From assembly GCA_964057225.1 (NCBI GenBank), contig OZ059899.1, positions 4,278,001 to 4,342,000 of the forward strand: a stretch of DNA of 64,000 nt. The letters are read 5' to 3'. This document shows, one piece after another, positions 29,611 through 41,393 of the stretch; the stretch's first letter is position 1, and every line of letters begins with the position of its first letter. The translations under genes were made by a program, and so were the position numbers. The notes under the pieces were generated by a model. The model was not told the origin of the DNA, did no database searches, and saw nothing but the letters and a program-made list of their open reading frames with translations. Source of the stretch: Auanema rhodensis. Its lineage: Eukaryota > Nematoda > Chromadorea > Rhabditida > Rhabditidae.

Positions 29611-30199
29611 TCCTGATCTAATTTTTTTTTCAATCATTTTGTAAATCTCCTGAAAAAAAATAAATAAAAGTAAAGAACTTGAAGAATAAAACCAAAACTA
29701 CTGTTGGAGATATGGGGAATCGAACCCCAGACTTCTCGCATGCAAAGCGAGCGCTCTACCCCTGAGCTATATCCCCACATTCGACAAAGTCAATGACTGT
29801 GAGTTTGTTCAAACTTGAAGAACCTCTTGATAAAAAATTTTAGTTGTGAATATTAATTTCCTAATCTAATTTTTTTTTCAATCATTTTGTAAATCTCCTG
29901 AAAAAAAATATAGAAAAGTAAAGAACTTGAAGAATAAAACCAAAACTACAGTTGGAGATATGGGGAATCGAACCCCAGACTTCTCGCATGCAAAGCGAGC
30001 GCTCTACCCCTGAGCTATATCCCCACATTCGACAGAATATATGACTGTGAGTTTGTTCAAACTTGAAGAACCTCTTGATCAAAAATTTTAGTTGTGAATA
30101 TTAATCTCCTAATCTAATTTTTGTTTCAATCATTTTGTAAATCTCCTGAAAAAAATATATAAAAGTAAAGAACTTGAAGAATAAAACCAAAACTACGGT

Positions 30200-30271
30200 T
30201 GGAGATATGGGGAATCGAATCCCAGACTTCTCGCATGCAAAGCGAGCGCTCTACCCCTGAGCTATATCCTC
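30200..30271 (-). tRNA. tRNA-Ala(UGC), A2.C71 and A53.C61 mismatches
   Basis: The acceptor 5' strand is GAGGATA and the T stem reads TGGGA. The T-stem change removes the last G before the TTCGA loop. The same compound copy is at 39906 and 40898. Confidence 0.85.
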
Positions 30272-31686
30272 ACATTTGACAGAATATATGACTGTGAGTT
30301 TGTTCAAACTTGAAAAACCTCTTGATCAAAAATTTTAGTTGTGAATATTAATTTCCTAATCTAATTTTTCTTTCAATCATTTTGTAAATTTCCTGAAAAA
30401 AAATTTATAAAAGTAAAGAACTTGAAGAATGAAACCAAAACTACTGTTGGAGATATGGGGAATCGAACCCCAGACTTCTCGCATGCAAAGCGAGCGCTCT
30501 ACCCCTGAGCTATATCCCCACATTTGACAGAATATATGACTGTGAGTTTGTTCAAACTTGAAGAACCTCTTGATCAAAAATTTTAGTTGTGAATATTAAT
30601 TTCCTAATCTAATTTTTCTCTCAATCATTTTGTAAATCTCCTGAAAAAAAATATAGAAAAGTAAAGAACTTGAAGAATAAAACCAAAACTACTGTTGGAG
30701 ATATGAGGAATCGAACCCCAGACTTCTCGCATGCAAAGCGAGCGCTCGACCCCTGAGCTATATCCCCACATTTGACAGAATATATGACTGTGAGTTTGTT
30801 CAAACTTGAAGAACCTCTTGATCAAAAATTTTAGTTGTGAATATTAATCTCCTAATCTAATTTTTGTTTCAATCATTTTGTAAATCTCTTGAAAAAAAAT
30901 ATAGAAAAGTTAAGAACTCGAAGAATAAAACCAAAACTACTGTTGGAGATATGGGGAATCGAACCCCAGACTTCTCGCATGCAAAGCGAGCGCTCTACCC
31001 CTGAGCTATATCCCCACATTCGACAGAATATATGACTGTGAGTTTGTTCAAACTTGAAGAACCTCTTGATCAAAAATTTTAGTTGTGAATATTAATTTCC
31101 TAATCTAATTTTTCTTTCAATCATTTTGTAAATTTCCTGAAAAAAAATATAGAAAAGTAAAGAACTTGAAGAATAAAACCAAAACTACTGTTGGAGATAT
31201 GGGGAATCGAACCCCAGACTTCTCGCATGCAAAGCTAGCGCTCTACCCCTGAGCTATATCCCCACATTTGACAGAATATATGACTGTGAGTTTGTTCAAA
31301 CTTGAAGAACCTCTTGATCAAAAATTTTAGTTGTGAATATTAATTTCCTAATCTAATTTTTCTTTCAATCATTTTGTAAATTTCCTGAAAAAAAATTTAT
31401 AAAAGTAAAGAACTTGAAGAATAAAACCAAAACTACTGTTGGAGATATGGGGAATCGAACCCCAGACTTCTCGCATGCAAAGCGAGCGCTCTACCCCTGA
31501 GCTATATCCCCACATTCGACAGAATATATGACTGTGAGTTTGTTCAAACTTGAAGAACCTCTTGATCAAAAATTTTAGTTGTGAATATTAATCTCCTAAT
31601 CTAATTTTTGTTTCAATCATTTTGTAAATCTCCTGAAAAAAATATAGAAAAGTAAAGAACTTGAAGAATAAAACCAAAACTACTGT

Positions 31687-31758
31687 TGGAGATATGGGGA
31701 ATCGAACCCCAGACTTCTCGCATGCAAAGCGAGCGCTCTACCCCTGAGCTATATCCGC
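31687..31758 (-). tRNA. tRNA-Ala(UGC) with C2.C71 mismatch
   Basis: Counterpart of the copy at 14069 but keeping G3, so the A3 change at 14069 arose after, or was corrected since, the block duplication. Confidence 0.88.
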
Positions 31759-31934
31759 ACATTCGACAGAGTTAATGACTGTGAGTTTGTTCAAACTTGA
31801 AGAACCTCTTGATCAGAAATTTTAGTTGTGAATATTAATCTCCTAATCTAATTTTTCTTTCAATCATTTTGTAAATCTCCTGAAAAAAAATATAGAAAAG
31901 TAAAGAACTTGAAGAATAAAACCAAAACTACTGT

Positions 31935-32006
31935 TGGAGATATGGGGAATCGAACTCCAGACTTCTCGCATGCAAAGCGAGCGCTCTACCCCTGAGCTAT
32001 ATCCGC
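31935..32006 (-). tRNA. tRNA-Ala(UGC), C2.C71 plus T-stem mismatch
   Basis: Counterpart of 14317, followed by the same 28-bp spacer deletion. Confidence 0.85.
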
Positions 32007-32649
32007 ACATTCGACAGAGTTAATGACTGTGAGTTTGTTCAAACTTGAAGAACCTCTTGATCAAAAATCTAATTTTTGTTTCAATCATTTTGTAAATCTC
32101 CTGAAAAAAATATATAAAAGTAAAGAACTTGAAGAATGAAACCAAAACTACTGTTGGAGATATGGGGAATCGAACCCCAGACTTCTCGCATGCAAAGCGA
32201 GCGCTCTACCCCTGAGCTATATCCCCACATTCGACAAAGTCAATGACTGTGAGTTTGTTCAAACTTGAAGAACCTCTTGATCAGAAATTTTAGTTGTGAA
32301 TATTAATTTCCTAATCTTATTTTTCTTTCAATCATTTTGTAAATCTCCTGAAAAAAAAAATATAAAACTAAAGAACTTGAAGAATAAAACCAAAACTACT
32401 GTTGGAGATATGGGGAATCGAACCCCAGACTTCTCGCATGCAAAGCGAGCGCTCTACCCCTGAGCTATATCCCCACATTCGACAAAGTCAATGACTGTGA
32501 GTTTGTTCAAACTTGAAGAACCTCTTGATCAGAAATTTTAGTTGTGAATATTAATCTCCTAATCTAATTTTTCTTTCAATCATTTTGTAAATCTCTTGAA
32601 AAAAATATAGAAAAGTTAAGAACTCGAAGAATAAAACCAAAACTACTGT

Positions 32650-32721
32650 TGGAGATATGGGGAATCGAACCCCAGACTTCTCGCATGCAAAGCGAGCGCT
32701 CTACCCCTGAGCTATATTCCC
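32650..32721 (-). tRNA. tRNA-Ala(UGC) with A4.C69 mismatch
   Basis: The acceptor 5' strand is GGGAATA, breaking pair 4-69 next to G3.U70. The same change is at 33848, at 36434 and, inverted, at 35164. The equivalent at 41641 is normal. Confidence 0.88.
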
Positions 32722-33847
32722 ACATTCGACAGAATATATGACTGTGAGTTTGTTCAAACTTGAAGAACCTCTTGATCAAAAATTTTAGTTGTTAATATTA
32801 ATTTCCTAATCTAATTTTTCTTTCAATCATTTTGTAAATTTTCTGAAAAAAAATATAGAAAAGTAAAGAACTTGAAGAATAAAACCAAAACTACTGTTGG
32901 AGATATGGGGAATCGAACCCCAGACTTCTCGCATGCAAAGCTAGCGCTCTACCCCTGAGCTATATCCCCACATTTGACAGAATATATGACTGTGAGTTTG
33001 TTCAAACTTGAAGAACCTCTTGATCAAAAATTTTAGTTGTGAATATTAATTTCCTAATCTAATTTTTCTTTCAATCATTTTGTAAATTTCCTGAAAAAAA
33101 ATTTATAAAAGTAAAGAGCTTGAAGAATAAAACCAAAACTACTGTTGGAGATATGGGGAATCGAACCCCAGACTTCTCGCATGCAAAGCGAGCGCTCTAC
33201 CCCTGAGCTATATCCCCACATTCGTCAGAGTTAATGACTGTGAGTTTGTTCAAACTTGAAGAACCTCTTGATCAAAAATTTTAGTTGTGAATATTAATTT
33301 TCTAATCTAATTTTTCTTTCAATCATTTTGTAAATTTCCTGAAAAAAAATATATAAAAGTAAAGAACTTGAAGAATAATACCAAAACTACAGTTGGAGAT
33401 ATGGGGAATCGAACCCCAGACTTCTCGCATGCAAAGCGAGCGCTCTACCCCTGAGCTATATCCCCACATTTGACAGAATATATGACTGTGAGTTTGTTCA
33501 AACTTGAAGAACCTCTTGATCAAAAATTTTAGTTGTGAATATTAATTTCCTAATCTAATTTTTCTTTCAATCATTTTGTAAATTTCCTGAAAAAAAATTT
33601 ATAAAAGTAAAGAACTTGAAGAATAAAACCAAAACTACTGTTGGAGATATGGGGAATCGAACCCCAGACTTCTCGCATGCAAAGCGAGCGCTCTACCCCT
33701 GAGCTATATCCCCACATTCGACAAAGTCAATGACTGTGAGTTTGTTCAAACTTGAAGAACCTCTTGATCAGAAATTTTAGTTGTGAATATTAATCTCCTA
33801 ATCTAAATTTTCTTTCAATCATTTTGTAATAAAACCAAAACTACTGT

Positions 33848-33919
33848 TGGAGATATGGGGAATCGAACCCCAGACTTCTCGCATGCAAAGCGAGCGCTCT
33901 ACCCCTGAGCTATATTCCC
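33848..33919 (-). tRNA. tRNA-Ala(UGC) with A4.C69 mismatch
   Basis: Last minus-strand copy before the inversion. Its 3' spacer has lost 42 bp between a TTTTGTAA and the AATAAAACC that normally follows further on. Confidence 0.88.
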
Positions 33920-33979
33920 ACATTCGACAGAATATATGACTGTGAGTTTGTTCAAACTTGAAGAACCTCTTGATCAAAA

Positions 33980-33995
33980 ATTCCCCATATCTCCA
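33980..33995 (+). pseudogene. tRNA-Ala 3' fragment at inversion breakpoint
   Basis: Plus-strand remnant holding the end of the T loop, T-stem 3' strand, acceptor 3' strand and A73. It is cut off at the left end of the inverted block. Its intact mirror is the copy at 37674-37745. Confidence 0.85.
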
Positions 33996-34171
33996 ACAGT
34001 AATTTTGGTTTTATTCTTCGAGTTCTTAACTTTTATATATTTTTTTTCAGGAGATTTACAAAATGATTGAAAGAAAATTTAGATTAGGAGATTAATATTC
34101 ACAACTAAAATTTCTGATCAAGAGGTTCTTCAAGTTTGAACAAACTCACAGTCATTGACTTTGTCGAATGT

Positions 34172-34243
34172 GGGGATATAGCTCAGGGGTAGAGCGCTCG
34201 CTTTGCATGCGAGAAGTCTGGGGTTCGATTCCCCATATCTCCA
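34172..34243 (+). tRNA. tRNA-Ala(UGC), inverted copy 1
   Basis: Consensus gene on the plus strand; mirror of 37426-37497. Confidence 0.95.
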
Positions 34244-34419
34244 ACAGTAGTTTTGGTTTTATTCTTCAAGTTCTTTACTTTTATAAATTTTTTTTCAGGA
34301 AATTTACAAAATGATTGAAAGAAAAATTAGATTAGGAAATTAATATTCACAACTAAAATTTTTGATCAAGAGGTTCTTCAAGTTTGAACAAACTCACAGT
34401 CATATATTCTGTCAAATGT

Positions 34420-34491
34420 GGGGATATAGCTCAGGGGTAGAGCGCTCGCTTTGCATGCGAGAAGTCTGGGGTTCGATTCCCCATATCTCCA
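34420..34491 (+). tRNA. tRNA-Ala(UGC), inverted copy 2
   Basis: Consensus gene; mirror of 37178-37249. Its terminator region has only one T4 run (TTTTGGTATT). Confidence 0.95.
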
Positions 34492-34667
34492 ACTGTAGTT
34501 TTGGTATTATTCTTCAAGTTCTTTACTTTTATATATTTTTTTTCAGGAAATTTACAAAATGATTGAAAGAAAAATTAGATTAGAAAATTAATATTCACAA
34601 CTAAAATTTTTGATCAAGAGGTTCTTCAAGTTTGAACAAACTCACAGTCATTAACTCTGACGAATGT

Positions 34668-34739
34668 GGGGATATAGCTCAGGGGTAGAGCGCTCGCTTT
34701 GCATGCGAGAAGTCTGGGGTTCGATTCCCCATATCTCCA
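34668..34739 (+). tRNA. tRNA-Ala(UGC), inverted copy 3
   Basis: Consensus gene; mirror of 36930-37001, sharing the rare flank TCTGACGAATG. Confidence 0.95.
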
Positions 34740-34915
34740 ACAGTAGTTTTGGTTTTATTCTTCAAGCTCTTTACTTTTATAAATTTTTTTTCAGGAAATT
34801 TACAAAATGATTGAAAGAAAAATTAGATTAGGAAATTAATATTCACAACTAAAATTTTTGATCAAGAGGTTCTTCAAGTTTGAACAAACTCACAGTCATA
34901 TATTCTGTCAAATGT

Positions 34916-34987
34916 GGGGATATAGCTCAGGGGTAGAGCGCTAGCTTTGCATGCGAGAAGTCTGGGGTTCGATTCCCCATATCTCCA
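34916..34987 (+). tRNA. tRNA-Ala(UGC), inverted copy 4, A29.G41
   Basis: Anticodon-stem mismatch (CTAGC opposite GCGAG); mirror of 36682-36753. Confidence 0.92.
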
Positions 34988-35163
34988 ACAGTAGTTTTGG
35001 TTTTATTCTTCAAGTTCTTTACTTTTCTATATTTTTTTTCAGAAAATTTACAAAATGATTGAAAGAAAAATTAGATTAGGAAATTAATATTAACAACTAA
35101 AATTTTTGATCAAGAGGTTCTTCAAGTTTGAACAAACTCACAGTCATATATTCTGTCGAATGT

Positions 35164-35235
35164 GGGAATATAGCTCAGGGGTAGAGCGCTCGCTTTGCAT
35201 GCGAGAAGTCTGGGGTTCGATTCCCCATATCTCCA
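35164..35235 (+). tRNA. tRNA-Ala(UGC), inverted copy 5, A4.C69
   Basis: Acceptor GGGAATA; mirror of 36434-36505. Confidence 0.9.
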
Positions 35236-35410
35236 ACAGTAGTTTTGGTTTTATTCTTCGAGTTCTTAACTTTTCTATATTTTTTTCAAGAGATTTACAA
35301 AATGATTGAAACAAAAATTAGATTAGGAGATTAATATTCACAACTAAAATTTTTGATCAAGAGGTTCTTCAAGTTTGAACAAACTCACAGTCATATATTC
35401 TGTCAAATGT

Positions 35411-35482
35411 GGGGATATAGCTCAGGGGTCGAGCGCTCGCTTTGCATGCGAGAAGTCTGGGGTTCGATTCCTCATATCTCCA
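35411..35482 (+). tRNA. tRNA-Ala(UGC), inverted copy 6, C21
   Basis: D-loop A21 is C and the T stem has G51.U63; mirror of 36187-36258. Confidence 0.9.
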
Positions 35483-35658
35483 ACAGTAGTTTTGGTTTTA
35501 TTCTTCAAGTTCTTTACTTTTCTATATTTTTTTTCAGGAGATTTACAAAATGATTGAGAGAAAAATTAGATTAGGAAATTAATATTCACAACTAAAATTT
35601 TTGATCAAGAGGTTCTTCAAGTTTGAACAAACTCACAGTCATATATTCTGTCAAATGT

Positions 35659-35730
35659 GGGGATATAGCTCAGGGGTAGAGCGCTCGCTTTGCATGCGAG
35701 AAGTCTGGGGTTCGATTCCCCATATCTCCA
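35659..35730 (+). tRNA. tRNA-Ala(UGC), inverted copy 7
   Basis: Consensus gene nearest the palindrome centre. Its mirror at 35939-36010 differs by the A26 change. Confidence 0.95.
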
Positions 35731-35938
35731 ACAGTAGTTTTGGTTTCATTCTTCAAGTTCTTTACTTTTATAAATTTTTTTTCAGGAAATTTACAAAATG
35801 ATTGAAAGAAAAATTAAATTAGGAAATTAATATTCATATTAATTTCCTAATCTAATTTTTCTTTCAATCATTTTGTAAATTTTCTGAAAAAAAATATAGA
35901 AAAGTAAAGAACTTGAAGAATAAAACCAAAACTACTGT

Positions 35939-36010
35939 TGGAGATATGGGGAATCGAACCCCAGACTTCTCGCATGCAAAGCGAGTGCTCTACCCCTGAG
36001 CTATATCCCC
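35939..36010 (-). tRNA. tRNA-Ala(UGC) with A26
   Basis: G26, between the D and anticodon stems, is A. This is the only such copy and it sits right beside the palindrome centre. The plus-strand partner at 35659 keeps G26. Confidence 0.87.
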
Positions 36011-36433
36011 ACATTTGACAGAATATATGACTGTGAGTTTGTTCAAACTTGAAGAACCTCTTGATCAAAAATTTTAGTTGTGAATATTAATTTCCTAATC
36101 TAATTTTTCTCTCAATCATTTTGTAAATCTCCTGAAAAAAAATATAGAAAAGTAAAGAACTTGAAGAATAAAACCAAAACTACTGTTGGAGATATGAGGA
36201 ATCGAACCCCAGACTTCTCGCATGCAAAGCGAGCGCTCGACCCCTGAGCTATATCCCCACATTTGACAGAATATATGACTGTGAGTTTGTTCAAACTTGA
36301 AGAACCTCTTGATCAAAAATTTTAGTTGTGAATATTAATCTCCTAATCTAATTTTTGTTTCAATCATTTTGTAAATCTCTTGAAAAAAATATAGAAAAGT
36401 TAAGAACTCGAAGAATAAAACCAAAACTACTGT

Positions 36434-36505
36434 TGGAGATATGGGGAATCGAACCCCAGACTTCTCGCATGCAAAGCGAGCGCTCTACCCCTGAGCTATA
36501 TTCCC
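36434..36505 (-). tRNA. tRNA-Ala(UGC) with A4.C69 mismatch
   Basis: Right palindrome-arm counterpart of the plus-strand copy at 35164-35235. Confidence 0.88.
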
Positions 36506-39500
36506 ACATTCGACAGAATATATGACTGTGAGTTTGTTCAAACTTGAAGAACCTCTTGATCAAAAATTTTAGTTGTTAATATTAATTTCCTAATCTAATT
36601 TTTCTTTCAATCATTTTGTAAATTTTCTGAAAAAAAATATAGAAAAGTAAAGAACTTGAAGAATAAAACCAAAACTACTGTTGGAGATATGGGGAATCGA
36701 ACCCCAGACTTCTCGCATGCAAAGCTAGCGCTCTACCCCTGAGCTATATCCCCACATTTGACAGAATATATGACTGTGAGTTTGTTCAAACTTGAAGAAC
36801 CTCTTGATCAAAAATTTTAGTTGTGAATATTAATTTCCTAATCTAATTTTTCTTTCAATCATTTTGTAAATTTCCTGAAAAAAAATTTATAAAAGTAAAG
36901 AGCTTGAAGAATAAAACCAAAACTACTGTTGGAGATATGGGGAATCGAACCCCAGACTTCTCGCATGCAAAGCGAGCGCTCTACCCCTGAGCTATATCCC
37001 CACATTCGTCAGAGTTAATGACTGTGAGTTTGTTCAAACTTGAAGAACCTCTTGATCAAAAATTTTAGTTGTGAATATTAATTTTCTAATCTAATTTTTC
37101 TTTCAATCATTTTGTAAATTTCCTGAAAAAAAATATATAAAAGTAAAGAACTTGAAGAATAATACCAAAACTACAGTTGGAGATATGGGGAATCGAACCC
37201 CAGACTTCTCGCATGCAAAGCGAGCGCTCTACCCCTGAGCTATATCCCCACATTTGACAGAATATATGACTGTGAGTTTGTTCAAACTTGAAGAACCTCT
37301 TGATCAAAAATTTTAGTTGTGAATATTAATTTCCTAATCTAATTTTTCTTTCAATCATTTTGTAAATTTCCTGAAAAAAAATTTATAAAAGTAAAGAACT
37401 TGAAGAATAAAACCAAAACTACTGTTGGAGATATGGGGAATCGAACCCCAGACTTCTCGCATGCAAAGCGAGCGCTCTACCCCTGAGCTATATCCCCACA
37501 TTCGACAAAGTCAATGACTGTGAGTTTGTTCAAACTTGAAGAACCTCTTGATCAGAAATTTTAGTTGTGAATATTAATCTCCTAATCTAAATTTTCTTTC
37601 AATCATTTTGTAAATCTCCTGAAAAAAAATATATAAAAGTTAAGAACTCGAAGAATAAAACCAAAATTACTGTTGGAGATATGGGGAATCGAACTCCAGA
37701 CTTCTCGCATGCAAAGCGAGCGCTCTACCCCTGAGCTATATCCCCACATTCGACAAAGTCAATGACTGTGAGTTTGTTCAAACTTGAAGAACCTCTTGAT
37801 CAGAAATTTAAGTTGTGAATATTAATTTCCTAATCTAATTTTTTTTTCAATCATTTTGTAAATCTCCTGAAAAAAAATATATAAAAGTAAAGAACTTGAA
37901 GAATAAAACCAAAACTACTGTTGGAGATATGGGGAATCGAACCCCAGACTTCTCGCATGCAAAGCGAGCGCTCTACCCCTGAGCTATATCCCCACATTCG
38001 ACAAAGTCAATGACTGTGAGTTTGTTCAAACTTGAAGAACCTCTTGATCAGAAATTTTAGTTGTGAATATTTATTTCCTAATCTAATTTTTCTTTCCATC
38101 ATTTTGTAAATCTCCTGAAAAAAAATATAGAAAAGTTAAGAACTCGAAGAATAAAACCAAAATTACTGTTGGAGATATGGGGAATCGAACTCCAGACTTC
38201 TCGCATGCAAAGCGAGCGCTCTACCCCTGAGCTATATCCCCACATTCGACAAAGTCAATGACTGTGAGTTTGTTCAAACTTGAAGAACCTCTTGATCAGA
38301 AATTTAAGTTGTGAATATTAATTTCCTAATCTAATTTTTCTTTCAATCATTTTGTAAATTTCCTGAAAAAAAATTTATAAAAGTAAAGAACTTGAAGAAT
38401 AAAACCAAAACTACTGTTGGAGATATGGGGAATCGAACCCCAGACTTCTCGCATGCAAAGCGAGCGCTCTACCCCTGAGCTATATCCCCACATTCGACAA
38501 AGTCAATGACTGTGAGTTTGTTCAAACTTGAAGAACCTCTTGATCAGAAATTTTAGTTGTGAATATTAATCTCCTAATCTAATTTTTCTTTCAATCATTT
38601 TGTAAATCTCCTGAAAAAAAATATAGAAAAGTTAAGAACTCGAAGAATAAAACCAAAATTACTGTTGGAGATATGGGAAATCGAACTCCAGACTTCTCGC
38701 ATGCAAAGCGAGCGCTCTACCCCTGAGCTATATCCCCACATTCGACAAAGTCAATGACTGTGAGTTTGTTCAAACTTGAAGAACCTCTTGATCAGAAATT
38801 TTAGTTGTGAATATTAATCTCCTAATCTAATTTTTCTTTCAATCATTTTGTAAATCTCCTGAAAAAAAATATATAAAAGTAAAGAACTTGAAGAATAAAA
38901 CCAAAACTACGGTTGGAGATATGGGGAATCGAATCCCAGACTTCTCGCATGCAAAGCGAGCGCTCTACCCCTGAGCTATATCCCCACATTCGACAAAGTC
39001 AATGACTGTGAGTTTGTTCAAACTTGAAGAACCTCTTGATCAGAAATTTTAGTTGTGAATATTTATTTCCTAATCTAATTTTTCTTTCCATCATTTTGTA
39101 AATCTCCTGAAAAAAAATATAGAAAAGTTAAGAACTCGAAGAATAAAACCAAAATTACTGTTGGAGATATGGGGAATCGAACTCCAGACTTCTCGCATGC
39201 AAAGCGAGCGCTCTACCCCTGAGCTATATCCCCACATTCGACAAAGTCAATGACTGTGAGTTTGTTCAAACTTGAAGAACCTCTTGATCAGAAATTTAAG
39301 TTGTGAATATTAATTTCCTAATCTAATTTTTCTTTCAATCATTTTGTAAATTTCCTGAAAAAAAATTTATAAAAGTAAAGAACTTGAAGAATAAAACCAA
39401 AACTACTGTTGGAGATATGGGGAATCGAACCCCAGACTTCTCGCATGCAAAGCGAGCGCTCTACCCCTGAGCTATATCCCCACATTTGACAGAATATATG

Positions 39501-39905
39501 ACTGTGAGTTTGTTCAAACTTGAAGAACCTCTTGATCAGAAATTTTAGTTGTGAATATTAATCTCCTAATCTAATTTTTCTTTCAATCATTTTGTAAATC
39601 TCCTGAAAAAAAATATAGAAAAGTTAAGAACTCGAAGAATAAAACCAAAATTACTGTTGGAGATATGGGAAATCGAACTCCAGACTTCTCGCATGCAAAG
39701 CGAGCGCTCTACCCCTGAGCTATATCCCCACATTCGACAAAGTCAATGACTGTGAGTTTGTTCAAACTTGAAGAACCTCTTGATCAGAAATTTTAGTTGT
39801 GAATATTAATCTCCTAATCTAATTTTTCTTTCAATCATTTTGTAAATCTCCTGAAAAAAAATATATAAAAGTAAAGAACTTGAAGAATAAAACCAAAACT
39901 ACGGT

Positions 39906-39977
39906 TGGAGATATGGGGAATCGAATCCCAGACTTCTCGCATGCAAAGCGAGCGCTCTACCCCTGAGCTATATCCTC
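39906..39977 (-). tRNA. tRNA-Ala(UGC), A2.C71 and A53.C61 mismatches
   Basis: Member of the 992-bp higher-order repeat. Its equivalent at 38914 has only the T-stem change. Confidence 0.85.
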
Positions 39978-40897
39978 ACATTTGACAGAATATATGACTG
40001 TGAGTTTGTTCAAACTTGAAGAACCTCTTGATCAAAAATTTTAGTTGTGAATATTAATTTCCTAATTTAATTTTTCTTTCAATCATTTTGTAAATTTCCT
40101 GAAAAAAAATTTATAAAAGTAAAGAACTTGAAGAATAAAACCAAAACTACTGTTGGAGATATGGGGAATCGAACCCCAGACTTCTCGCATGCAAAGCGAG
40201 CGCTCTACCCCTGAGCTATATCCCCACATTCGACAAAGTCAATGACTGTGAGTTTGTTCAAACTTGAAGAACCTCTTGATCAGAAATTTAAGTTGTGAAT
40301 ATTAATTTCCTAATCTAATTTTTCTTTCAATCATTTTGTAAATTTCCTGAAAAAAAATTTATAAAAGTAAAGAACTTGAAGAATAAAACCAAAACTACTG
40401 TTGGAGATATGGGGAATCGAACCCCAGACTTCTCGCATGCAAAGCGAGCGCTCTACCCCTGAGCTATATCCCCACATTCGACAAAGTCAATGACTGTGAG
40501 TTTGTTCAAACTTGAAGAACCTCTTGATCAGAAATTTTAGTTGTGAATATTAATCTCCTAATCTAATTTTTCTTTCAATCATTTTGTAAATCTCCTGAAA
40601 AAAAATATAGAAAAGTTAAGAACTCGAAGAATAAAACCAAAATTACTGTTGGAGATATGGGAAATCGAACCCCAGACTTCTCGCATGCAAAGCGAGCGCT
40701 CTACCCCTGAGCTATATCCCCACATTCGACAAAGTCAATGACTGTGAGTTTGTTCAAACTTGAAGAACCTCTTGATCAGAAATTTTAGTTGTGAATATTA
40801 ATCTCCTAATCTAATTTTTCTTTCAATCATTTTGTAAATCTCCTGAAAAAAAATATATAAAAGTAAAGAACTTGAAGAATAAAACCAAAACTACGGT

Positions 40898-40969
40898 TGG
40901 AGATATGGGGAATCGAATCCCAGACTTCTCGCATGCAAAGCGAGCGCTCTACCCCTGAGCTATATCCTC
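40898..40969 (-). tRNA. tRNA-Ala(UGC), A2.C71 and A53.C61 mismatches
   Basis: Copy of 39906 one 992-bp period further right. Confidence 0.85.
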
Positions 40970-41393
40970 ACATTTGACAGAATATATGACTGTGAGTTTG
41001 TTCAAACTTGAAAAACCTCTTGATCAAAAATTTTAGTTGTGAATATTAATTTCCTAATTTAATTTTTCTTTCAATCATTTTGTAAATTTCCTGAAAAAAA
41101 ATTTATAAAAGTAAAGAACTTGAAGAATGAAACCAAAACTACTGTTGGAGATATGGGGAATCGAACCCCAGACTTCTCGCATGCAAAGCGAGCGCTCTAC
41201 CCCTGAGCTATATCCCCACATTTGACAGAATATATGACTGTGAGTTTGTTCAAACTTGAAGAACCTCTTGATCAAAAATTTTAGTTGTGAATATTAATTT
41301 CCTAATCTAATTTTTCTCTCAATCATTTTGTAAATCTCCTGAAAAAAAATATAGAAAAGTAAAGAACTTGAAGAATAAAACCAAAACTACTGT

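Larger units (their letters stand above)
29705..33919 (-). tRNA. tRNA-Ala(UGC) cluster, 18 copies
   Basis: Left ends: 29705, 29953, 30200, 30448, 30696, 30944, 31192, 31440, 31687, 31935, 32155, 32403, 32650, 32898, 33146, 33394, 33642, 33848. Variants: D-loop A21 to C at 30696; A29.G41 at 31192, 32898; ACTCC T stem at 31935. Acceptor variants at 30200, 31687, 31935, 32650 and 33848 are listed separately. The unit before 33848 lacks 42 bp of spacer. The block 31687-32474 repeats 14069-14856, including the same 28-bp deletion. Confidence 0.95.
33980..37689. repeat. 3.7-kb near-perfect palindrome of tRNA units
   Basis: Two arms of about 1854 bp, 33980-35833 and 35836-37689, mirror each other around a 2-bp non-pairing centre (35834-35835). 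Coordinates of seven tRNA pairs sum to one constant (71669 when a left edge is paired with the mirrored right edge). The arms differ at a few bases, mostly near the centre. At the left breakpoint the array switches from spacer into the middle of a tRNA T loop, a non-homologous junction with about 2-3 bp of microhomology. It is either a real foldback inversion or an assembly chimera. Confidence 0.9.
38170..40969. repeat. 992-bp (four-unit) higher-order repeat
   Basis: The units at 38170/38418/38666/38914 recur at 39162/39410/39658/39906, and the last two again at 40650/40898, offset 992 bp. The series ACTCC, plain, G53.U61, A53.C61 is kept with small changes. Confidence 0.83.
35939..41217 (-). 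tRNA. tRNA-Ala(UGC) cluster, 22 copies
   Basis: Left ends: 35939, 36187, 36434, 36682, 36930, 37178, 37426, 37674, 37922, 38170, 38418, 38666, 38914, 39162, 39410, 39658, 39906, 40154, 40402, 40650, 40898, 41146. Variants: G26 to A at 35939; D-loop A21 to C at 36187; A4.C69 at 36434; A29.G41 at 36682; ACTCC T stem at 37674, 38170, 38666, 39162, 39658; G53.U61 T-stem wobble at 38666, 39658, 40650; A53.C61 at 38914, 39906, 40898; A2.C71 at 39906, 40898. The first eight copies form the right arm of the palindrome. Confidence 0.95.
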
